NCBI GenBank assembly: GCA_028673005.1
Contig: CM054113.1
Location: 205,459,504 to 205,523,503 of the forward strand
DNA from: Tanypteryx hageni
Lineage: Eukaryota > Arthropoda > Insecta > Odonata > Petaluridae
Direction of reading: 5' to 3'
DNA: 64,000 nucleotides
The first letter of the stretch is position 1. Every line of letters starts with the position of its first letter. Below the pieces are notes generated by a model. The model had not been told where the DNA came from, made no database searches, and was given only the letters and a program-made list of their open reading frames with translations. This document shows, piece by piece, positions 38,210-48,976 of this stretch. The position numbers and the translations under genes are program-made.

Positions 38210-39420
38210 CACTAGAACGGCCGATGGGATCTTTTGTCCCATTTTTAAGTTCGGATCGCTGCCAAACAATTTATCATAATGACTTTTCATGATATTAATC
38301 TTGTTATGCACGGAGAATGTTTCGCCCTCCCCGCTACTTTGATTGAGATGTGACATACATTTTACCCTAGAACGGCCGATGTCCCATTGGTCTAATCATT
38401 ACTAATCTGCTACTTTGTTTCAATTTGGTACGGTGCATAGGCCTTTCTGAGTCCACTGTTGAGTGGAGCTATGACACCGATGTCCCCTTCCCAAACTCTC
38501 TCTGCTCGGAAAATGGAGACTGCCGTTATGTAATAAGGTCATCTCAAGGAATCGTTTCCGGGAAATATTCAGATTTGATGTAAAGTCCACCAGATCTGAG
38601 CGCTTAAAAGCTGACAGGTTTGCCATTATTTCAGAAGTTTCGAATAGGTTCATTCAAAACTCTCAGGCATGTTACAGACATGGAGTTTACATATCAGTAG
38701 ACGAATATCTCTTTTCCTCCAAAGCTAGGTGCTGATCCATTCAGTTCATAGCTTCCAAGCCCGATAAGTATGGTCAGAAGTTCTGGGTGCTGTAGACAAA
38801 GTAACAAAGTAAATACCGAATGACAAAGATGAACTCCGACCAAATGGTCAACGCCTTTCTCAGTAAGTAGTAATGAAACTAATGGAATCATTCCTGAACA
38901 AGGGAACAAATGATAGGTGTGACAATTTCTTCACTCCTCTGGCTTTGCATGATAATCTAAAGGCTAAATCCACTAGCTTGGTACAATTAACCGGGGGAGA
39001 AGAGAAATCCTTGGCTATGAAAAATTCACATGGAGTTTTGTACGACACCCAGGTACTGAAAAATGGAGATACTACACTCACGGTTTACCAAGGTAAAATG
39101 AATAAGAATGGCATTATTTTAAGCACTGTACACCCTGAAGTGCAATTTGGGACAGATGCCAAGAAAAAGTCTGAAACTATCCTTTTATAATGAAACTAAG
39201 TACAGGGTTGACGTTATAGATCAAATGGCTCGTAAATAATCAAGGCAGCATCCCGGAGGCGGCCTGCACACACGTTTTACAATATCCTTGACCTAGCTGG
39301 TATAAATACATGGGTATTGTATAAGAATATTACCAAAATCAAGATCTCGCGGCGAATTTGAAATTGGCTGAAGAACTAAGTAAAGATAATGCGGAGAGCA
39401 GAGCATCAAACTAAGCGATC
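38210..39420 (+). pseudogene. piggyBac-type transposon remnant with 5' end and transposase fragments
   Basis: A TTAA (38206-38209) directly precedes CACTAGAACGGCCGATGGGA, which resembles a piggyBac terminal repeat. A second CCTAGAACGGCCGATG lies at 38370. Coding traces in several frames: NRFREIFRFDVKSTRSERLK and ISEVSNRFI (38550-38660), ISVDEYLFSSKARC and IASKPDKYGQKFWV (38695-38790), VVMKLMESFLNKG (38868-38907) and DNFFTPLALHDNLKAKSTSL (38920-38980). Then a gap before YNETKYRVDVIDQMARK (39190-39235). These match the DDE-type piggyBac transposase in order, including the first catalytic Asp in S-V-D-E and the Asp of C-D-N-F-F. Frameshifts and stops are frequent. No right terminal repeat was found. 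Confidence 0.8.
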
Positions 39421-39439
39421 ATACCAATTGCTGTCGCCA

Positions 39440-39935
39440 AACGAGAGTACACCACACGCCGAAAAGAAGGTTTTGTTTTTGTATGGTGAACAACAGCCGG
39501 TTTCAGCCATAAGCTTCTACAACTAGGCTAAACAATCACTATAGACGTCTACTCGGCGCAACCTGAACGGGTTTAGGACAAGTTGCTCGAAAAGCAACCA
39601 TCATTTGTCAATTGCAAAGATGTTGTCCCTGCAAGACAATGCGCGCCTGCACACTGCAAAAACGACGAGAGAAAAACTCAATAGGTACCCTTGGATGGCA
39701 GATTTTGCCACATCCAACCTATTCACCTGACCTTTCCCCTTCAGACTACCATATTTTCCTCTCGCTGAATAACCACATGCGGAATAGGCAATTCAAAACA
39801 CAAGCGGGCCTTGAAAAGGAATTGATGTCTTTCTTTGCTTCTAAAGGCCAAGAGTTCTTCCAAACCGGCATTTATAATATTGTTTCTCGTTGGGAAAAAG
39901 TTGTACATTATAATGGTGATTACTTTACTGAATAA
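39440..39935 (+). pseudogene. mariner-type transposase fragment (C-terminal half)
   Basis: The order is LQDNARLHTAKTTREKLN (39632-39690), LGWQILPHPTYSPDLSPSDY (39690-39750), FLSLNNHMRNRQF, then FFQTGIYNIVSRWEKVVHYN and GDYF before the stop at 39935. This is the second half of a mariner transposase, including the second catalytic Asp (in DNA) and the HPTYSPDLSPSDY block with the third Asp of the DDD triad. Upstream coding at 39480-39600 is shifted and contains stops. It lies just after the piggyBac remnant in the same orientation. No inverted repeats were recognised. Confidence 0.8.
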
Positions 39936-40433
39936 AAACTACAGCTTTTGTTCATTAGCCGGCCACATTTCAATACAGCGACAGTTGCGCCGTAAATGGC
40001 GAGAAAGCGACGAAACATTGCACTACTACGTCATACCTATACACTATATTATGGAAATATGAATGTCCTCTTCGACCTCCATGGTTGGGTTTGATTGGTT
40101 GGGGTTGGGTTGGTTTCCATTCCAAGTATACTTTGATCTCCCGTCGGGTTGGGTTGGGTTGATCTTCATTCATGTGGAGACGCGAATTCGGCGAGGAAGA
40201 CGCCTTCGATCGAATCTTTCAAGTTATTGCAGGTTTTAGTACTGCCAGAAATTGATTTAGGATTTGTTATGTTGTTCGAAAAATATTTTTAAATGAGGCA
40301 AGTTAATGAATTGGGATAAAGATGACGAGTAATATGAATGAAGATTAAGTGTAATTTCCGTCGACAAACTAAAAATAGAGGACACAGGACCAAAGATATT
40401 GCCAAAATTCGGTAGATGTATTCTTAAGCGTTG

Positions 40434-40950
40434 TCAATTTCGGTTCGGTTTCATTTTTCCAATAAAAGCATCGGATGCTGGTGGAAGAGAAAATCCAGCG
40501 TGAGGGAAACAGTTTAGAAATGTTTTCGCTGTAACTGATCTCCAGTTGGCACGCGACAAATGAAAGGAATCCAAAGGTGTCACGAGTCTAAATTCCTCTT
40601 TTGATTCAATACTAGACAAGTACATCTGCAGCAATAATTTTGGATAGTAAATGCTTTTATGAAAATCATGTCATTTAGTTGCAATAGGCTTTTATTGTTT
40701 TGCGGCATAAAGATGAATTTCATGGATTTCAGTTTGTCCATATCAGAATGGACAGGACTCTTGTCAAAAATTAAAGCGATTTTGTGTTCTTCGGATAAAA
40801 ATCGCTTATCCAACGCCTTTACTCAATCGGTCAAAATATTTTTCGACACCCAAGCCTTTTTATTTGCGGTGTATTCCAACGGCAATTTTTTAACGTCATT
40901 AAAGTAGTAAAAATTTGGAAACTTGCCGATAACAAAGATTGGTAGATTTT
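40434..40950 (-). pseudogene. Tigger/pogo (jerky-like) transposase fragment
   Basis: The minus strand reads, across frames, PLEYTANKKAWVSKNI (about 40890-40840), LDKRFLSEEHKIALIFDKSP (from 40813), KLKSMKFIFMPQNNKSLLQL and NDMIFIKAF, then NWRSVTAKTFLNCFPHAGF (about 40560-40500). This is the DDE_1 catalytic region of Tigger/jerky-type transposases. The usual Asp-Asn is changed to DKSP, and the Q-P-M-D-Q block to QLNDM. The copy is frameshifted and truncated at both ends. No terminal repeats were identified with confidence. Confidence 0.75.
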
Positions 40951-40999
40951 CAGGATCATCGAGTTATCCAAAGAATTTTGCATGGATTTATTTTCTTAG

Positions 41000-43200
41000 A
41001 ACCAAAAAATATTTTCTTATTAAACCGTCTTTTGTGTAAACCGTTTCGCGTTAAGCAAATAAATATAGACTGAAAAGTAGAACCGCCGGAACGGATCGAG
41101 CATGCATTTCGCGTTAAGTGGTTTCCAATTTATATATTAATCCTACTTTTTCATCTGAGTTCGTCAAACCGCACTTATTTTCTCCGATAGTTTACCACGA
41201 ACTCTGAAAAGTCAACATGCAAAATTCCTTTTTTTACCATTTTTGTTTTCCGTAATAACATTTATACTCTTAGATACCAGACCAGAGGCGGGATTTTATC
41301 TTCGCTACTACCGCATCTATTCACAATACTCGTACACTTGCGTATTGGATCGGAGAGCTCTGCGGGATAGGGAAACTTTGTGTCAAAAAGACTAAATCCA
41401 CTCTTTCAACGTTAAGTTCAGCTAAAACACCGTAATTTTCAGTTACTTCAAGAGAATTCCCGCAGTAAAAATAGCGAGATGAAGAAATATGAAAAATACC
41501 GTTTATCGTCACGCCAAAACTTCGGCGTTTTAGCGGCGCCTTATGGCAAGTGTTTGACTGCGTTGCAGAGAAGCTCTTCCAACCCATCGTAATCTCCAAA
41601 ACTCAAAGATAAAAAGATATTTTTCAAGCAGTTATATTGTAGCCCACAACATTGAAATGAGACTGTGAATTCTGTGACCTGCGGCGCTGTTTCCTCGTTG
41701 CCAAAAAGTTTTTTCTTCTTCCTCGGTAATTATCGTCGAAATTTTCTTTTACTAGGAAAACAATCTGAATCGAGGGTTACTCTAGGATTTTTAATTTTCT
41801 ATTTTTCATATCTAAAAAAGAACGGTGCGAGAATTAAACCAGGGAGAGGATAATTTCAGCTAACATGGTAATTTCGAATATAATATCCATTTTATAGATA
41901 AAAATTTGTATATAATTAACGAACGTTGTCACTCAGTCATCTTGTCATCTTTCAACGTCACGATGATGATAATAACAGCCGACGAAACGCTTTTCGAAAA
42001 TGCGTCTCCTCTGTCCCATCCATGCCATTCGGGTAAGCATAACTACGTCAGCATATTGACGTCATCATCAAGAATGATGCTGTTTTTGCTCGAGGCAATG
42101 TTTCTCGCGACTATCTCTGAACTAATCATAAAAAAGATAAACAGGAAATCGCGAGGAGAGGATTTTTTGCGCAAGTGCGAGTAAATTAAAATGACATAAA
42201 AAGTGTTATGCGTGGATGCGAGAATGATTTTTTTTAAATCCACAGCCACACAAAAACAAGTAAATGACATCATTCCTCCATCTACATATTTTCATGTTAT
42301 TTCAGCCGCTAGGGCATCAGCTGCCATTCAGCTCACCGATGCTAAACAACCCCATCGCTGCTTCCATGCATATTATGATCAACTCCGTCGACTAATCGTA
42401 AATCTGGACCTTCTATAGCTAACCCTGGTTCCTATTCCACAGATTCGCTACAGCATGGTCTGTTATTAACAATTCAGACGTTGACCATAATTCGCATTAA
42501 CGTGGTTTGGCCGGACATGAAATTTGGGATTCTAGATTATCGAGAGATTGACGTGTCGGAGTGCCCGAGTGCTTTGTTTATTAGCTTAGGTAATCGAAAA
42601 CAACACTAATCACCGAAGAAACTATGCAGCTGAAGGACCCACCAGACTATTCGGTCTTGGGGTCGGGAAGAAACTGAGGCTCAGGGCCCTACTTACTTCG
42701 TTAAAGGCTGAAAGCGCATGTTGCCTTATTAAATAAGCTGAAATATGAGCTAATTGTTTATGGTGGATCTGAAGAGAGAATAGTCTCCTAATGCGATTAA
42801 TTTTCTTTCTCTCCGTTCACTACATTGCAGACGGTGAAATAACTTGGAACAGGATAACCAACTGTTCGCTCGTAGTTTTCAAAGCGATAGGTATTATTCG
42901 TTCTCTCTCTCTCTCTTCTCTTAAAATTTCGTTTCTTTTGTTAATATTCGTATGTTCATATATTTATTACCTTTATGTATTTTTATACAAACTATGGCAG
43001 CCCCTATGATGAAATCCTGGACTGTACTAACTCTATAATTATTCGACGATTGGATAGGAGACTGCTGCGTCGCTTGGCCGTTTATATAACGTGACCGAAT
43101 GGAGCATAATCACAATAAAGAACCCCGAAAAAACTTAGAAGATCTATAGCTGAGTTATACTCAAGGGGTATGGAACGCAACTCCCTTTTTATTATGTAAA
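41000..43200. other. No gene recognised
   Basis: A+T-rich unique DNA without recognisable exon, RNA or transposon end. The open frame at 41321-41599 (minus) shows no known motif. A short CTCTCT run is at 42902-42915. Confidence 0.45.
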
Positions 43201-43228
43201 GCTAGTTGGGAATAGTTTTGAAATTCTT

Positions 43229-43298
43229 CCACCGCCGGGAACCCAATCAGGATCTTACAATTGCCAGGCGAATATTCTACCACTGAACTATCGGGGCA
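43229..43298 (-). pseudogene. tRNA-Gly-like pseudogene or tRNA-derived repeat
   Basis: The minus strand reads GCCCCGATAGTTCAGTGGTA, then GAATATTCGCCTGGC, and ends GGGTTCCCGGCGG. The A-box and D-arm (TAGTTCAGTGGTAGAA) and the TTCGCCTG anticodon-arm start closely follow tRNA-Gly(GCC). The anticodon stem does not close, the B-box is altered (GGGTTCCC), and the acceptor arms do not pair. It is therefore a decayed tRNA copy or the head of a tRNA-derived SINE. Confidence 0.6.
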
Positions 43299-43299
43299 G

Positions 43300-44410
43300 A
43301 CAAATTCTCCTGTTTCTCCTTATTCAAAATTATTACCAACTTTCCAGCTTATGCATGTCTCCATAGGATCTTATGATCGACTTATTCTATTTCCATTTAA
43401 AGCTAGGATCACATAACACGGGTTCAAATTACACGGCATTTTTTCAGAACGCATCCTCATCCACAGAAAGGCAGGGCGTATTTTCCACAAGACCGATGTT
43501 CAAAAAATTAAAAAATTTAATTTAACCGACGTTCGCGTCGGAGGCGCGCCAATAAATTTCCCTTTCGCGTGCCACATTTTGCACGCAAGCCACAGTTCCG
43601 CGAGCTGCGGTATGCAAAAACGAGCCTTTCTCATGCGAATTTCACATTCAAATATCTAAAAATAAAAATCACGCACGCTCTCAAATTAGTTCCGTAATGA
43701 AATTCGAAGCTATGTCACTCGGCGTTTCTGCACTTCCGTCTGAAAAATTTTTACTGCTCGTTTCGACATTATCTCGCCAAATTTTTCCTACACCTGCCAT
43801 AGAAACATTAAACGCTAAAAGCCGAGTAATTTGAACGAGCACTGCTCATTCGAGTGCATAATTTTCGAAAATATGGACCGCCATAGAATTACCGTGAAAA
43901 GAGGGAGAATACCGATTACGCTGTTTGTGTACAGTGCTAAACAGCGGGTTTAGACAATCAATGAATATTTATAGGCACGTTATCATGCGCCATCAGGTCC
44001 CAACTTTATAGATTATAGTTTCAGTGTTGTTTTCCCGTCTCCGTTAATGAGATAGAAATAGAGAACGCCTCGCTATTATAACGTAGCGAGTGTAACAGCT
44101 GCCTCATAAATATTTCAATGCTGTGTTTGTTGTGTCGGAGTTTATTTTTGACCCGCCGATAAATAAAACATTAAAATGATAGCATTTACAGCTTTCGAAA
44201 GTAAATTTATATTATTTTGTTTCAATTTAACACGAGTATATCTTTTAAAATCACCATATTACACTCCTTGATAAATATTTAAGCAGAAAAATTCCTTCGC
44301 TACACACATAAGTTGTGTAACATGTTGTATAAACTATATAAGCAACATTAAAGTACGAAAAATAACAATTTTCCGAGACAAATATCACCACGGAAAGACA
44401 GGAAAATATA
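43300..44410. other. No gene recognised
   Basis: Unique A+T-rich sequence with several CpG-containing patches (43540-43620). No feature could be supported. Confidence 0.45.
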
Positions 44411-44412
44411 TA

Positions 44413-45000
44413 CTGTATTTACTCGTGTATCGCGTGCACCTTTTTCCCAAAATGGCGGTAAGAAAAAGGGACTGCGCATCTTACATGAGGATTTCTGAAA
44501 AGATTATATAAATTGCGAGTATCGATAGTAAATTCACTGCCACACGCTTGCGTCTACGTTTATACTCGCAGAAGTCGAAGAATTCTAGGAAGTATACGTG
44601 CGAAGTATTTTGACGATGTATTGGACGTTTATTTTTATAATATTAAAGCTATGAGTTTTAAGTTTATTACTCTTACCCAAAATAAGTAGTTCTGTCATTA
44701 AAGGTTTACTATCAATTTCTACCTATACTTTTGCCGGAATAAGTTGGCATCTGGTACCTGTGTTCGCCGAATTCATCGTGCTCCTTTGAGATAAGAGGGA
44801 TGACTACCAAGGAGATTTATGGTATCCAATAAATTACGTCACGCAGGTAGGAAGAAGAAGATGCTTAACCTTGTTTCATATTTATTTAAATCCAAGATGT
44901 CAACTTATTCCGGCACGAATTTCTGACTTTCCTTCCGAACTGGCCCAAAAATAGGGGGGCGCGTGGTACACGAGGGCGCGTGGTACACGAGTAAATACGG
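44413..45000. mobile_element. Non-autonomous Tc1/pogo-type element with TA target duplication
   Basis: The left end CTGTATTTACTCGTGTATCG and the reverse complement of the right end, CCGTATTTACTCGTGTACCA, form good terminal inverted repeats. Both flanks are TA (44411-44412, 45001-45002). The right end carries its GGCGCGTGGTACACGAG segment twice in tandem. The 588-base interior has no transposase. TA duplication and these ends fit a pogo/Tigger-type MITE. Confidence 0.8.
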
Positions 45001-45002
45001 TA

Positions 45003-45950
45003 CATACGCGCGTTTTTGTCTAATAAATCGCAAATTAATAATACTTTTGAAAATCTATAAATTATCTCCTCCATAGGATAAATCTTAGAATATTCCTGAA
45101 AACACCATACGGTTATTGCACAGCTAAATATATTTTACATCAAGATACATCAATAAAAATCCTTGAAGAGCGGTATCAGACAAAAAATTCCCAAGAGAAT
45201 GTTCCAAGAGAAAGAATAAATCATATAAGTGACGTACTATTGCCCTGGGAATTGATCCGGATAAAAGGATCAATTCCTCGTAGTCATTTGAATTCCTCTC
45301 CCGTAGTCGAATGGAGCGAAACATCAAGGGTAAATCGCCACGACATGCAAATTCGTCAATATGAATGCTACTTTGCTTATTTAGAGGGCAAGATGGGAGC
45401 GGTTGGAAGACTGAGAAAGCGTGGAAGCGAAAGGGGACAGAAGATCAGGAGGGTAAGTGAGCGATTTCTCCGACCCATTCCATCCATCCCATTTGGGTTC
45501 GGAATCGACGCCGCCATCACCGTCACCATCATTGCTGCCTCGTTTAAATAAAAAAATACCTCTCCCGTCAACTTGCGATTGGATCAAAGTTGTCGCTAAG
45601 ATGTAAATGGATCCAAAAATCACTTAAGTGGATTTGACGGGATAACATGGAAACCGACTCACTCCGCCAAGTTTTGATCATATGGGAGAAGAAAATCCCC
45701 GATTCGAAGTTTATTTCTTGGGAGTATGGAGGAGAAAGGAGGGAGGGAGAGAGAGGGGGGGAGGAGGAATGGAGGAAGAAGGCAGAGAGGGAAAGAGAGA
45801 ATGACGATAATGTTCCCATTTGATAATGGAGGGAAAATTGTACTTTCCAAATCTATTAAAATAATGGGCTATGTCTGAGAGCCTGTCATGCTCATCACCC
45901 CCGGCGGCATAATATCCAGGAAATATCATTCTGTAAATAATTATCTATTT
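45003..45950. other. No gene recognised; purine-rich patch
   Basis: Unique sequence. A GGGAGGGAGAGAGAGGGGG patch lies at 45742-45765. Open frames around 45240-45570 occur on both strands without family features. Confidence 0.45.
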
Positions 45951-46520
45951 GTAAATCCGTCAGGCTGAGGTAGATTGGTAATTATTGAGGGGAGAGTGAA
46001 AGAGGAGAGAGAATGGGAGTTTAAATTTTGATTTTATTCATGCGTAACCGTCATTTTTGACGGGCTATTACATTAATTTATAAATAATTGTGTTAAAGAA
46101 AAAAGTTATTCTACATTATTCACTATTTAATATGGAATATAAATAGGCCTATATATGCTATGAATGTCTATACTAGTGTTATTAGCCATCAATAATAACG
46201 GATATGCATGACTTAGATATTAAATTAAAATAAACAATGAAAAAATACAGAGATACGAGTATGTTAATTTAAGTACCTGTATAAAGTGAAAGTTCTAATT
46301 AACGAATGCAGATCAAAATCATAATTTGGCGATGAATTTTAATAAGGATCACCCATACATAATTTAATTAAAATCTATCCAGCGGTTCAGGAGATGAAAG
46401 TCCTGACAGAAGGATGGACGAGACATGCCCATATGGCGTTCCGCTACTACCGATTGCTGGTTAAGGGACGCCTAAAAATTGACGATGGTAGCGGACATTA
46501 GACGCTGTAGGAAATAACGT
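45950..46520 (-). repeat. Dispersed repeat family D2, copy b
   Basis: On the minus strand it has the GCCCGTC..GACGG block and C+T-rich segment of copy a (37946-38150) at its low-coordinate part. Its other part (46260-46520, including GCGATGAATTTTAA, CCCATATGGCGTTCCGCTAC and TGCTGGTTAAGGGACGCC) is homologous to 62935-63135. It links the two repeats into one longer family. Non-coding. Confidence 0.6.
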
Positions 46521-46524
46521 GGAG

Positions 46525-48805
46525 CTTCTAGCGAACATTAGTAGAAGGAAATATACCTTGCAGTCGCTGACCTTCTTGGTAATGTGTCAAAAGGCTAACT
46601 ACCAAGACAATATTTCATCTAGTATTTATCTATTTTCCTTACCGTCGAAATCCTTTCTCGCGTAATTCGCCTTAAACAATAATTCGCCACCAGAAAGAAG
46701 CACGACCGTCAGCGTAACACACACAGTGAGAACTTATCCGATATTCATGTATTGGATAGGAAGGGGTGAATTGAGGGAGAGATATATAGTGTATTCACTC
46801 CATTCATTGGCGCGAGAGTACGAATTCGCAGAGGTCTAAAGGATCTGGATACACCAAAAGGCTTCTCGAACGTATGCTGTTAGGAAGTCCTTGATTTGTT
46901 CTCAAGTGAAAGACGAATGGTTGGCGGGGTAATAGGATCTCTTCTTCTAAAGTTAGCGTCAGGCAGAGACCTTTTCCTGGATATCTTCTTTTTTCCGATT
47001 CCCCCTGAAAAGATACACGACGCCTCCTCGCCTTACCTTCCCCCCACTTTTTCTTTCTTTCTACTCATTTTGTTCAACAGAATTTCGATAACGTAAACAT
47101 AGCCGATTTATCGAACGCAAGGAGCGTTATTATTGGTGTTCCAAGCTAGTCGGTTGCCTTTATTTTTGTCTGTTGATGAACAAAACACAAAGATGTTGTT
47201 ATTGAGACTTACTACCTCAAATGTTATCTGCAGAGCAGCACTAGTCTTTATACTGTTATCTAGGTTGAGTCGAGTGGCGGTAATTTCGTTTTAATTTCGA
47301 CCGCCAATAGAGGCGTTTGCGAGATATTACTCTCTACGCGAAAAAGTTCGAATTCAACGCAAAGTGGAGCTTCAATGCTAGTCTTACACAACCAAAACAA
47401 ATTAAAGTAACTCGTGTTCAATTTTGAGGCTTGAAATCTTACTGAAAGCAAAATAGCGAAGTCGGTAACCTACTACGTAATCTTTCGTTCAACCCGTTCG
47501 CGATCGTAAAATGTTTTAAAGGTGACCGTGCCCGCGACATCCTCTTTTAACTTTAAGATTTATCTGCTGTTTCGCGCAATGATTTCACTCGAGATTGAAT
47601 TATGTATGAAGCACGAAATTACTTTTTTCTCGTATGGTAATCGGAGAGCGACGCCTGACGCCGGGTGTTGATGAAGGTGACTTAACCTAGATACGCTTTT
47701 TAATATTTATTGCTGATTCACGGAAAATATCTTTTCTCGAGATCTGCTAGATTATAAGCTTAAGTAATGGGGATTAGGATCTTGAATATTCCCAAAATAT
47801 ACTGTGGGGATTATTTTATAAATTTTGAATTTATGAAAATAAAAGCGAATTATAGTCGAAATAAATTGAAAAAGCGCAACGTTTATTTAACATAAGAAAA
47901 ACTATACTCTATGATACATTTTGTTCGATTGTAAACTTTTACATTAAAAGATGCCTTCTCTTGATATTCTTTCCTCTGCTAAAGAATATTAGTCTTCAAA
48001 TTACTGCATAATGGCATAAACACTTGTTTCTCTTCTCGTGTATCCATTTTTCACATTGTAGTTAGAAATCCTCAGGATTTTTCTCTGTATGCATGAATAA
48101 CAGGATGAAAGAGCAATTTAATAGAAATTATATTTAAGGAAATAAACATTGGTAAATTCCTTCACTAATTTATTTTAAGGTTCTTTCTTCAAAATAAGCT
48201 TGCTTGTACTAAAAGTTAAAAAAGATACAATCTCCGATTTCACTATCTTTCCAAAAGTGATTTCTATCTAAATTATTTAAATATGGTATCCATATTAATC
48301 TCCAATTTCTTTTATTTCGCAAATCAGGAGCCTCCAACCGGTCGATCTCGGGTCTTTTCAAAGTCAATCGCGGAATCTTGCCTCAGAGCCGTTACTTTTT
48401 TATAATCGAGAGAGACAATTTGAAACGATGTGTACGTCAAATTTGAGAACGAAACTCATTTTATCGACCTATGCAAGCAATTCTACAACTGTTCAAAAAT
48501 TAAGTGCAAGAAAGCATAATGAAATAATCGGTTAACGTAACTAAATATCATATGCTTAAGTGTAGTTCCTGTAACTCCTCGATAGGTTACTATTGGAGAA
48601 AAAGATGCTCCACTGTGTGGAGGAAACTACGACTTAGTTAAATTCACGTTTTCTGCAATTTGGTAGGTTTTGGTTGATTCCTCCCTTCAATATGGTATGA
48701 TTTTCCTAGGCTTTTTCTTCAACTTTTGATAGCTTACGTCTTAGTAGTGCATTAACATTTACACTATTTTCAGAGAAATTAATCATACTTTCGTCATTTT
48801 TGGTA
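46525..48805. other. No gene recognised
   Basis: Unique A+T-rich sequence with no recognisable exon, RNA or transposon end. Confidence 0.45.
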
Positions 48806-48976
48806 CGTTATTTTTATAAATAAATATTTTGGAGAAATCGATGTGCCTTCAAAATTTTCAAATTTATATTCTGAGTAAATGGTTATAGATATAAAGTTAA
48901 AATTTTTAAATCAATTATTCAATAACTACTATATATATCATCATCATAGGTAGTCTGTCCGTAGACAGGTCCGTGA

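Noticed and set aside
40075..40165. GGTTGGGTT-type repeats resembling telomeric sequence
   Set aside because: The repeats are irregular (GGTTGGGTTGGGTT mixed with TTTGATT), not the insect TTAGG unit, and cover under 90 bases.
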